Shown here in pieces: positions 11,817 to 23,300 of a DNA stretch of 64,000 nt. The notes under the pieces were generated by a model. The model saw nothing but the letters and a program-made list of their open reading frames with translations, had not been told where the DNA came from and did no database searches. This DNA comes from Mycogone perniciosa (taxonomy: Eukaryota > Ascomycota > Sordariomycetes > Hypocreales > Hypocreaceae). The stretch's first letter is position 1, and each line of letters starts with the position of its first letter. Where the stretch lies: assembly GCA_025331125.1 (NCBI GenBank), contig JAOALB010000002.1:186001-250000 (forward strand), written 5' to 3'. Both the position numbers and the translations under genes were made by a program.

Positions 11817-14800
11817 TCACATAGCCATTGCACCGCCGCCGTCATTCCCTCCCGATTGTCCACCCGCACCGTTCGACCCGCCTCCCGCGCCGCCATTCCC
11901 TCCCTGTGGTCCACCAAAGAAAAAGGTATCAAAGGGGTTCATCTGCTGTCCGCCCTCACCATAATCGTTATGCATGCCCTCCCAGTTGATGCCGAACCCG
12001 AGGTCCAATGGCCCCTGATCCACGTTGCCAAATTCACCGTTGGACGAAGCCCCCAGTGTCTGGAGAAACTCCATCGTCTGCGTCTCCGGATACTCCATGG
12101 GGCCCCGCACACCGAACTGTTGGCCCATGAAGGAGTTGCCGCTCGGTTGACGAGGCAAAGGCGGTGATGGAACGAGCGCAGGGTCTATTGTGGAACTCCC
12201 AGGACTCGGGCGACCGCGGCTACGAGCTTGAGCCATGTAGTTATCGGCCTCAAAGGTCTTTGCCTTTGTTAGAGGAGGGGTGGAAATGTCACCGGCGGCA
12301 GACATGCTTGGAGATGACAGGTTATCAGATAATGACAGATCAAATTGGAACGGCTGCTCCGACTGGTGGTGCCGATGCCGAGACGTCGGTTTGATCGTCG
12401 AGGGGTCTGGTGCAGCTGTCCAGTTCGTCGTCTCCCGCCTTGGCCGTCGAGCCTGCTGAGTTGGCGAGCCAAACCCGCCAGTAGAGCTGGCCATCTTAAT
12501 CGTAGCCTTAGCCGTCCTGTCGAATGCGTCGCGACAAGTTTCAGCGGGCGGGCACTTATCGATCATGTCAGTGAATACGGACTTGGCCGCCAACACGGTA
12601 AAGTCCACTTCGTCCATTGTCTGCCAAAGCCGTTAGGATACCGCCACTAAATAATGATGTGGAGAGGAGAGAAAGAAGGTGTGTCCTTACCAGACGGCTT
12701 CGTACAATCGGTGAGTGCCATATGGCATAGAGATATGATATGCCCGCCATAAAGAGATGATGTGTGGATAGGTATGTGTAGCTCACAAGGCCACTGAGAT
12801 GGAGCTGCCGGTATATGCGGAGGATTTTCTGCCCGGCCTCGGCAACTTTGAGATAGATACGGTCCTCATCTTCGCGAAGCTCTGCAGTGAATGCCGTCGG
12901 ACTATTTACCTCATTTGAGGGGTTATACTCCCCTTCGAACATGGCAGGGATGCTCAAGCTTTGCCTATATAATAGAATAATAGCCTGCCAGTAGTTGAGC
13001 TCCAAAAACTCAGTCGAGAAGGCCACCCCTGTTTCCTGCCTGGTCGGTGCTGATGTCCTCCAGTGCCAGAGCCTCCTGTCTATGTCTATTCGCCACGACC
13101 TGAAAGAGTCGAATTGGACAAGATATGGGGACGGCATATGCCTGTTCATCTCAGGATAACTCCTGGTGTAGTTCCCCGCTTTTGCGATTTGGGCTTGGTT
13201 ATACTGTAATACTTGAAGAATCTCTGATTGCAGCGTCCGTAGTCGGAAATAGTGATGGGCTACATGCTTGTAGCTCGGCTGATCTTCACCCCCAGGGGCA
13301 TCTAAGAAACCATTGGGGGTGATGTAGTCGTCATCGAGCACGGATGGCAGTTCTGTCGTGATGACCTGGTCGCTGATACCGAAGGGCCTGCCCACGCAGG
13401 TACTCACAAGCCGGTCAAACGAGTACGTGCACCACCAAAGCCGCCGCCGCAAATCTCGAATCCAGAGTCGTCGGCCTCTATCCGGGCCATTAGCGGAGTC
13501 TCGCGGCTCAGTAGCACCATCAGTGTGGTTGTGTTCTGTTGATGGGTCTTGTCCGGCGCCTTCAATGTCTCCTCCGTCCTCATAGTGTAAACCGAGATCC
13601 ACAGCGAGCCGTACCGCGACTCCAGTGATGTACCTGAAGAAAAATTAGACACTAAAAGTTAGATGTAAATAAGAGACGGAAAACGCACCAAAGACCTGGC
13701 GGTACAGGGCGAAGTAGAGCAAAGTTGGCAAGTAGGAGGACGGCTTGCAGCACCTCCAATCCCCCTCCACTACTGCTCAGACACGCTTCTAGGTGGACGA
13801 TCGCACTCGCATGATACTCCTCTGGCTGACATTGGACGTTACCTTGGTGCAAGGCCAACCTAGAACCACCCGAGGCTTCTGCCTTGACCGGTTCTCCTAC
13901 TATAACTCCGCAACCAATCGCAAACACCATGTTGAGCATATACAGTTCTCGTGCGCCGAGTCCACGTCCATCATTCACGTAGGCCTGCTCGAACATGCGC
14001 ATAAACTCTCCGCGATGCAGAATAGGAATCTGTGGGTTGGCGTGCTCAAAGTAGAGCGTGACGAGTCGCATTGCCACATCCCTATCCGGGAACGTCGCTG
14101 GTTGAATGGTTGGCTTCGTATGAAGACCAAAGAAGGAGTCGCGCATGGATGTGCCACCTCCGCTTGAATGATGAGGGCCTGGTCGCTCAGTCGTACCGTT
14201 ATGATCAGATACAGAATATTGCACGGCGGCGAAGACGACTCTAGCAAACGAGACGCCAGATGCGGAGGCGAGTGACCTAGGTTTTGAAGGGCTGACTATG
14301 TTCAGCATGGCCGGGCTCTGCTCACCTTGCTTCTTAGCTTTGAGCGCATCCAAACCTTGACTCTGTGGCCGTGACGTGCGACGATTATTAATATCCGACT
14401 GCTCCAAGTATCTTGTATCACCCCCAGGGATAGCATTGCTGATGTTTGGTCGAGAGCACATCTCCAAGTTCTCCGCCGGCGGAAAGGGGATATTATTCGA
14501 TACCAGGAGCTTCTCCAGCTGCTCTACACGGGTTTCGAGATAAAATACATAACTGGCACCGACAGTCAGCAATCTCGCAATGGCGGATATCAATGACGGA
14601 GATGCGGGTTCGGCTTCTCATCCTTACCTGCGAGGAATCTCCTTCTTGGTGATGGGATCGTAGCCCACGCACGCAACCCCAGCCTTGGCGCAACTAGCGC
14701 AGCTGGGAAGTTTCTGGTCACATCTATTCTTGCGCAGACGGCAGCGATTACAGGCGCTCACATTGCGAAAGTTGCTGCTCTGTCCAGCTTTGATGGATGC

Positions 14801-15019
14801 AGCAACGACGGCGGCGGCGGCAGCGGTACCACCACTGCCAGGTGCTGCTGCCCCGGCCTCGATGCCCGCGATTCCTCCTCCTCCTCTCCCTGGGGCTACA
14901 TCGCCTTGTTGCTCGGGGCTCGAGTGTCCGTCGCGGGGCTCGGTGCCGTCGAAAGAGGATTGCCGCTGGCGCTTGACGTTTGGCTGGGGGCTGGGGGACG
15001 GTGGGCCATGCGTGGGCAT
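11817..15019 (-). CDS. PPR1/UaY-like Zn(II)2Cys6 transcription factor
   Basis: Four exons on the minus strand: 15019-14628, 14552-13689, 13633-12691 and 12620-11817; spliced protein 1000 aa. The zinc cluster has Cys at 90, 93, 100, 107, 110 and 117 (spacing CX2CX6CX6CX2CX6C). It is followed by the linker DPITKKEIPRSYVFYLE and a leucine-zipper-like helix (residues 135-150). The cluster plus the IPRSYVF(Y/F)LE linker is the arrangement of yeast Ppr1 and Aspergillus UaY, which read CGG-N6-CCG sites. Residues about 283-620 match the fungal-specific transcription factor domain (RLVTLYFEHANPQIPILHR; RRRLWWCTYSFDRLVSTCVGRP). The C-terminus is Gly/Asn-rich, a possible activation region. An in-frame ATG at 15202 would add 61 residues. 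Pyrimidine or purine gene control is suggested only by the DNA-binding domain. Confidence 0.85.
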
Positions 15020-17276
15020 GATATCACAAAGGTTTGGGGGACCCGGCGAGGGTGTCCTCTGGGGCGAGAAAATAGCTCTTTCACACACCCTCGTTCGGGG
15101 GACAGATAGCAGTCGCGGGGTGGTAAAAAGTTGGGATAGCCTCGGGCTTCTCGAGTCAGATCGCAGGTCCAAACTGTGGCGGGGCGTGGGACCCTGGTGC
15201 ATGTAGCGCCAGCAGCAGCGAAACTCACCTCCAGCTCTCTAGCCACTGCTACGCCTTCGCACAGGCACTACGAAGCACTACTCCTGCTATTGTTTGTCTT
15301 CTTCTCGTTAAACGGGGCGATCCTGTGCTGCTTTTCTGCCACAATAGCCCATCGTCCGCCGACCGAGAGCGCAGTCGAAAGAAAGTCGGATTCAGGCCGG
15401 GGGTCAGCCAGTCGCAAAGATGTCGAGGCGCAAGAGCATGGGTGGTGGTCATGACAAACGGTAGGCGGCGCCGCAGCCAGATGGAGGACGGAGCAGAGAG
15501 AGTGCGACGAGCACAGCATCAATGATCCATAGGAGCTGATGGCAGAAGCTGTGGATATTGATTGCAAAAGGGAAGATGTGCTAGTTTTGTGGGATGAATG
15601 GAAAACGGTGGCAGAGCCATCTAACCTTGGCTGTCCGCAGAGGCTACTGCTGCTAGGAGAGGTAGTAGGTAGTATCAGAATAGTAGGATTACCAACAGAT
15701 AGCAGTTATCAGCTAACGGCGCCTAAGGTTGTAGGTACCGATACGGAGCAACGTTTTTAGCGCCATGTTGGAGCTGAAGCAGCCCAGCTCAGCGGGTGAC
15801 AAAAAGAAAAAGAGGAACCGCAAAAGATATATATTATATAACAGTACTTCGTACTTCGTATATCTCATCAAATGGTTAGCGGACAGAGTTTTGGGGGCCT
15901 TACTACGAAGTATTGTATTATAGAATTACAAACACCAGCTAGATAGGAGTAATACATTCTCCGTAGTGGAGTAATATATTGATTGCAATGAGGGGACGGA
16001 GTAATAATACATGGCAATCGGTGTTAGCGACAGCACTTTTGTATTTGCGCTCCCTGTTTTATTGTCCCCCGCTTGCCAGGTACTACTATTCTTAAATCAG
16101 CATGCCTTTGGTCATGTAGGTAGTAGTATTTAGCAGGAGGTCTCCATGACTGTTCGTAGAACCAGGCTTTACGAAGTAGAGATATTAGTGATATGAGTTC
16201 GTCTCCCTGTCGTGGTCAGATGACCTGATACAATGTCCGTTTCCGGTAAATGGACCTAGGTACTCCGTAGTCTACATGCAGATAACAACATCCGCGGTAA
16301 AGCAAACAAGGCCATTATCAATTATCCGTGCACAGCGTCTTGGCGGGGGAGGGTCCTGACCCGTTCGAGAACACTCGACAGAAGAGGAAAAAATCCGGGG
16401 AATAGATGGTTGAGGAAAAGCCAGTCAGAATCGAGGGAATCGAACGGGAGGGGTGCAGAATAAACAAAGGACGGTATTAAGCCATCAGCATCTCTGTTAG
16501 CCCTATCTCGCTTGTGATAATTATTGACACATTTTTGTGCATTTACCAAGTCCGCCAGTCCCGTCCTTGAACAATCTTACCGTTCAAGCCCTGAATCTTC
16601 ACCCTACCAAATAGACCATGCACATGCTTTTTCAGTGATTGAACGCCTTAGTATAGGTATGATGGGTGAACCAAATCGATTGGTCTCTAAAAACAGAGTC
16701 CAGATATACTCTCTTGTAGTAGGCCTAGCAGCCACCGAACCGGATGATATCAAGACTGAAAGGAAAGCCCACCCTCATTAATAAACAACCAACCTGAAAA
16801 ACCATGTCTGCCATGCTCCCCAACCATCTCCTAGCCATCAAATCCATTGCCCAATACCGCCATGCCATTGCCCTATCCATTCCGATTTTTTTACGTCTAT
16901 TTCCTGCACCGCATCTTAGGCCAAGCCGCGCCACTCATCAAATACCTGGCAGGCTGGTCTCAATTGTTCTGTTCTCCAACGCCCGTTCGCCGCCAGTGCG
17001 ATGCTTGCATCGCATATCGTGACCCATCCATGCGTAGAACACCCAACGGTAATCGAAAATGATGAGAATCGAATTCAGTGATATCATGATTCCTTATTTA
17101 TCCAAGCCTGCCCAAAAAAGAAAAGTCTATGTGTCGAAAAAAGCGCACGCGAATGAGGAACCAAAACGCCAAGTTGCCGGGGGGTATTGCGCGCGAGTTA
17201 TCCAAACGACCGATTAAAATGATGTAGAAAATAAGATGTCCCAGTGGTAGAAAGTCGAGTCAAGTCATGGTACTTT
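15020..17276. other. Intergenic: promoter side of the Zn2Cys6 factor
   Basis: About 2.26 kb upstream of the factor and downstream of the MFS gene. The first 180 bases upstream are open in frame with the factor. GTACTTCGTACTTCG lies at 15844-15858, and TACGGAG/TCCGTA fragments recur to about 16270. Small frames at 16322-17062 lack any recognisable feature. No tRNA or other gene was recognised. Confidence 0.5.
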
Positions 17277-19285
17277 TCAGACACTTTCGTCGTCGTCATA
17301 ATCATCAAGAAGGGAGTCGTCCAAGAGTCCTTCTTCTTCAGGCTGGGCTGATTGGGACGTTCCCTCTGTGATCTGAGAGCTCAGATAGGCACCCACAACC
17401 GTGATGAGCCCGCTGAACCACCAGGCCAAACCTGAGTATCCAGTCTGCAGTCCCCATGCATAGAGAAGGCCAGACACTGTGGGTCCCAGCGCGCGGCACA
17501 GGCTGGCGGTAGACGCGGCGATGCCGTTGATCGTGCCGAGAACCTGCTTCGATGGTGCCGAGTTTGCCAGTAAAATCGCATTGCTGGGATAAGCCATGGT
17601 CGAAAAAGTACACTTCCAGATAACCAAGATGTAGATGGCCGGCATCCTCATGCTCACCGGGAGCAAAACCAGGTAAGGCGTAACGAGGTAGAGGGCAAAA
17701 TACGAGAACGCGATGATGCGAAACAGACGGAGGGATCCCAGCCGCTGTGTGACCGGGGCCACAATCAGGTAGTTCGACATTAACGAGTACACACCCTGGA
17801 CGGACATGATAATTCCAATAGTCTTCGTCTCGAGTCCAAATCCGTCCACAAACTTGAAAGGTAGATCAATAACTTTGTGCTCTGGAGGCGATGTGCTCAG
17901 GAAGACAGGGAAGAGCTGATCGAAAGTCATAGTGTGGCTGAGATCATGTCAGTTCTAGACTAAAACCTCACGACCGCCGCAGAGAGCACTTACAAGGCGA
18001 GGATGCCGTAGGACATAATGTTCATGATGACCGGCCTGGTAAAGATCTTCATTCCAGTGCTGATTGGCGCTGGTTGAATCGCTGTGATAGCCCCATCTTC
18101 TGGGTCAGCCTGTGGCGCCAGCCGAGGCGAATTCTCCTGGCTTCGATATGCCGGTAGGGGCTCGCTCAGTCGAGAAGCCTTCGGGTTTGTCCGAGAGGAG
18201 CTGGATGTATCGTATGCGATCGATTCATCGTTATTGGCCAGGAGGCTTTGCTTCTCAGGATTCCTTCCTTGGCAGCTGCCGGCTTGGCGAAATAGGGCTG
18301 CAACACGGTTGCCGACTTCGAGGAAACGATCCCGCTCGCCCTTCTTTCCCAGGTGAGTCTCCTCAAGGAACAACAGACCCACAACTACTCCCACAAAGAC
18401 CATTGCCGCACTGAAAAGGTTAGGTAGAAGGTAGGGATACCGATCCCAGATTGTGCCTCGGGGGAACAGTTCGGGATAGCTAACGCAAGGGCGTGCCAGG
18501 GCACCTCCAATCATAGGACCAATAATCGAACTGCAGAGACATTGTTAGAATCGACGCCTTGCTAGAGTCTCAGCTGAGGGAAGCACTTACCCGATGCACC
18601 ACACCATGGGCATGATCGTGTACGCGCGAGCTGTTCAGGTTTCCTGTCAGCATGACCAATTCTATAGAGGGGCTGTAATGCCGAGAAACGTACGTTGATG
18701 CTCCTTGACAGTCACCAGCTCAGCCACGGTGGTCTGCAGCACGCCGATATTTCTGAGAGGGGGTTAGATCCATGCATGCCGCCGGCGCTTAGATGCATCA
18801 ACGTTGTCCATACCCATTAAGAAGGCCACCCAGGGCTCGAGCAAAGAGCGCAATTGGTAAACTAGGGGCAAATCCAAAAACAAGAACGCTGATAGCAGTA
18901 CCGATCAGTCCGCACAGGAGAACAGGCTTCCGTCCGATCTTGTCGCTCAGTCTTCCCCACATAACCCCCGTCGCGAACTCGGCCAGGGTGAAGGCCGAAG
19001 TAACCATACCAGCGTAGACTGAAATCTTGTTGGGGTCCTCGGTGATGTTGAAATCCTCGATCATGTAGTAGATGTAGGGGAAGATGGACATGAAGGCGAT
19101 GGGCTCACATATCCGGCAGCACGCTGTGTATATAGTGTGAGTTTTCTGTCGATTCGATGCTCCCAGCAAGCAGAAAAGCACATACCAAGAACGAACATCT
19201 GCTGGAGCGGAAACGGAGGCAGCTCATTCTGCTTCTTGCGGGGGTGACCCCGTTGGGTAGGTGTGATAGATTGAGACCTCCTCAT
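17277..19285 (-). CDS. MFS transporter, 12 TM, DHA1/ZIFL-like
   Basis: Six exons on the minus strand: 19285-19186, 19123-18814, 18752-18694, 18630-18591, 18530-17994 and 17937-17277; spliced protein 568 aa. All five junctions keep frame and rebuild conserved MFS sequence, for example GGLLNGNIGVLQTT and MVWCIGSIIGPMIGG. The major-facilitator motif A is at residues 90-99 (GRLSDKIGRK) and a charged R-I-C-E-P follows the first junction. About twelve hydrophobic spans are expected, six on each side of a long Ser/Pro-rich cytosolic loop. The C-terminus is acidic (LLDDSLLDDYDDDESV). The gene resembles plant ZIFL1 and yeast YCR023C-type proton-coupled exporters; the substrate cannot be read from sequence. 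The neighbouring zinc-cluster factor is on the same strand, but there is no evidence that it controls this gene. Confidence 0.9.
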
Positions 19286-20320
19286 CGTAACTCGTCCTCG
19301 CTGCCCCGTCGTGTTGACTCTGGAACTCGCACAACGCCACACAGAGAATCAATACCAGAAAATGCCAGTTTCGTGTACCTCGAGGGATTGCCGACAAGTA
19401 GAACCGAACCTGCCAGTGGAGCTGGCTGTGAATTTTGCGCACAAGTTCGGAGCTTAAGTCGAAGACGGTGGTTGTGGTGGCTGTGGGGGAACGTGTCCGC
19501 AGGTGTTATTACAGGATCTTGGTCGATAGGCGAGATGGCCCATGAGCATAGACGATATGACGACGTGTGCAAGGCAATGTGCAACAACAAACAGCAGAGA
19601 GCACCACAAACAAGGTTGGGTAGTCTGAAGAGAAGTACAAGAAGGATCAAAGGAGCAGTAGAAGAAGAGAAGCGAGGCAGGAGAGTGTGGGAGTGGTGAT
19701 CATATATGAAGAGTTGCCAGCACGAGGTCCCCCCCGAGCCCATCTGGGGCTATAAGCTATAAGTCTCGACGGACATTTCGGCACACCTCCGTTAGCACCA
19801 GATTAGGTCGGGACGGTGACATGAGCCCAGAAACGACGGCCAGCCAGAACGCGAATTGATCTCGTTCACCTAGTAAGTACTCCGTAGCACAAGAAAGATG
19901 CGGCGAAGTCCCAGGGCATGCATTGGGCCGTGGGGCTCTGGTCTGTGGCCAGAAGGAAAAAAATCATTCACACCTCACCTCACACCCCCTAGTTAGCCTG
20001 GTCAATTATGCGCGGGTCGTCAAGCGTCCAGGGCAGTTTTGGCTCGAGGTCAGCAGCAAAGCAACAAGGTCGGGAGGGTACATTAGAGGTACCTCCTTGC
20101 GGTGGGTTTACTTTCTTCATCAACATGCCCCAGGGCGTGTGCGCTTGGGGGTCAGGGCGTGGATGATGATTTACCTTGCTTGGTGACAGGGCTACAGATG
20201 GCCCAATTGTAGGGCCGGTAAGTGCCAGGTCAGGATCCGGGGCCTAACATCCATAGTATGTACCACCAAGAAACAAGTACTCGTACAGGGGTGGACGATG
20301 AGGTGTGTGAGGTGGGGGGA

Positions 20321-20356
20321 GCCTACGAGTACGGAGTACGGAATACATACTCGTAG
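20321..20356. repeat. 10-bp inverted repeat enclosing a GTAC motif
   Basis: CCTACGAGTA at 20321-20330 is perfectly complementary in reverse to TACTCGTAGG at 20347-20356. The 16-nt spacer carries the end of a GTACGGAGTAC copy. It could form a hairpin in DNA or RNA. Function is unknown. Confidence 0.8.
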
Positions 20357-23300
20357 GTCGTTGTTTGGGATGAAGAGCAGCAAAATGAGGAGAAGCGGAG
20401 GGTCGCTAGGTAGACACGCGGCTAGCGACAGAACGTCCGTACTCGTACAATCCTCGCTGATATCCATTTCTTGTACTCGTACTCCGTATGCGTGCGAAGG
20501 AGCGAGTGACTGAGGCTGTGGTACAGAGTACAAGCACCAAGTAGGAGTATCAGTACAAGCACACCGTATCTCTCTGCCCTTGGCGCTCTGTGCAACAGTA
20601 ACACACACATACGGAGTACACAGACACACACACACAAGAAAAGAAAAAAGTCAATCGCAACAAGCCAACGTCCTGCCGCGGACTGGGTTGGGCTGGGCCA
20701 GCAAGGTCGTGGATACTTTGCTTAGGCGCCAACAAACACTTCATCCCCAAGTAGCTAGTACTCCTATCCTAGCTCGGTGGTCCAGGTACCAATGGTACTT
20801 GGCCGGTCAGTTCAGGGTAAAGTTGCTTTTGCATCACTCAGCGAAAACCCAATTAGGAGAGGGGTGGGGGTGAGTATTAAAGGGGGAGTGGAGGTACCTA
20901 GCACGGAGTACAGGTGTACAAATTGGAGGGACGGCGTGCTTCAATACTCGTACCTGTGGTCTGTCCGGCCGTTAGACTGATGAAAAGACATTCCAATTTG
21001 TTGTTGGGAATTAATACCGAAGGGCGCCAAAAATGGCCAGAAGGATAGCGGATGAGTATGTGCGGAGTAGCTATTACCCCTACATGCCAGATGGTTGTTT
21101 GCGTTGTCGGTCGATAATATTACTACTACTACTACGCTATTAGTCGTACTCGTACTACATGATGATGACTGGTCGGGGATCTGGGAGCACTGAAAAACCT
21201 GGGGTGATCAGTGATCGGGGGACGAGGTCTTGGTTACCCCGGGGTGCTTGTGCCTGGAACGCAAGACATGTTTCTCTCTTCCATGTCATTCTCCATCCGA
21301 TACTTTTTCCACCACTCACCCTTCCTTTGTCAAGTACGGAGTACCAACCTGGCACGAGGATACGAGTCCTGTTATCCACAGAATGTATAGGAGTACATCA
21401 CGTTGTTGATATGTACACAGAGAAGAGGAGGAATCTACAGCGTACGCAGTCTATGCATCCATGAATACTATGATGCGCCTCCTCGTCAGTCGCACACACG
21501 GACCAATCAGACTGGGGTGCGTCCTGTCTAAGACGAGGCTTCACTTGCTTGCCTTGCACATGATACAGACGGGATAGACAAAGATCCCTGTTGCAACTCT
21601 GTGTCTCGCGGCTGTGTTCCTCGCCGAGCCAATAGCAGATAGACATGGGACGAGGCAGCAATGCGTTGGCTCGGCCGTTGGACGCCTTGTGAGCCAACCT
21701 CGTTGAGTCCAGCCTATGGCTGCTCGGCATAACGCCAAGGACTCTCGAGGATTTCGTCCGGGTAACCGCAGTCACTACTAAATACGTGATGATACGAGTC
21801 TGATGCAATATTAACACACGAGTTGCAAAGTGGTCGAGGTTGATGGTCAACAGCGAGAGCGGGGGAGCGGTGAAGATGGTCGACTCGTCACAGCCATGGC
21901 ATGGCATGACATGGCACAGATACCGATGGGACAAAGGGCTGTGTCGAGGGCCTTGGAGCCCTCGCTCTCTGAGGACCAGTCAAAAGAGAGCCCTATCTGC
22001 AGACAACCGAGCGCTTAGGGATGCAGTTCCAGATGGGACCAATTGCATCTCCGTGAAGGGCGAACACATCACGTTCACAAAATCACCCCCTCTTGGCTGT
22101 GTTGCCATCCCAACATCGATCGCCGCTGATCGGGTGTTGATATCACGCCTGTCTTGACAAGTATCATTTCGTGCCTACCGCACTGATTAGCACTCAACAC
22201 ACAAAGATTCCGATACAGGGAGCTTGAGGTATTGCCGCGGATGCACACATACATACCTGGTAAGGTAGGTACTCCATACTTCGTACGCACCTTCATATCT
22301 CATCTCATATCCATGTGATAATATGTGTCCACGGGGAGATGCTGACCGAGAATTTTCCCGGCTCCCCACGAGCTCTGTCGAACCCCACCAGATAGTTCCG
22401 ATAACATGTCGCAACAGCGACTCGCGGCGGTGGGCATCGTTTCTCGGCGATACATTTTCAGAAATAGCACTCGTATTGTTTCGTTATCTCATGGACGGGC
22501 GGCAATAGGACAGGGTGGTTTCCCCTCTATTTTAATTTTTCAAACGGTGCCTTATGTGCCATCCATACAAGACACGGCGTCCTTTAACCCGCGAGAGTAA
22601 GGTCCGAGGTCAGCTGACGGTCTTGATGCATCCAACCGCTGGGCAACACCGCGTACGACATAGTAGTAATATGTACGATGTACGAAGTAGTACGGAGTAG
22701 TATATGCAGGCAACTCCTCAACAACTCTGCCCGATAAGGCCCATTGAAGATGGTAGGCTGGTTTTTTTCCGCAGTTCCTCACTTGCATTCCTGCCCAATG
22801 GCAAAGGTTCCACGGCATCGTGTGCGAAGCGGCTCGGGCACGTCGCCTGCCAGATTCGACCAGGGAACTGATGTCATTGTGGAATCTGCACCGTGTGTGG
22901 ATGGTGGTTGAGACATGTCAAAAAAAGAAAAAAGGACGCGATAATAATAAGTTGCGTCTATCCCGTCCGCCGTTTCCGTTTCGGAGCCTGTGCTTGGAAG
23001 CCGGGTCAGGTCTCTGTACCACCGTTCTGCCAGACCCGAGCCGGCACAGAGACATACATACATGTAGAATTTACTTGAAAGTTGGTATGTACAATACTAC
23101 CATGCGAAAGTATGTATGTGCGAGTTTGCATGTTGTGCTCATAGCCAAGAAATGCGATGCTGTACTCCGTACATGCTGTACCTCATCCTCCATGGATCCT
23201 CCGTTAGATAGACCAGATGGAAATACTACATACTACTAATCACTGTTGTGTGACACCTCCATAATGAACGGTGAAGGCAACATATTAAGATCAGCGGCGG

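Noticed and set aside
16425..16460. Minus-strand T-loop-like GTTCGATTCC
   Set aside because: The flanking bases do not pair into a T-arm and no other tRNA arm is present.
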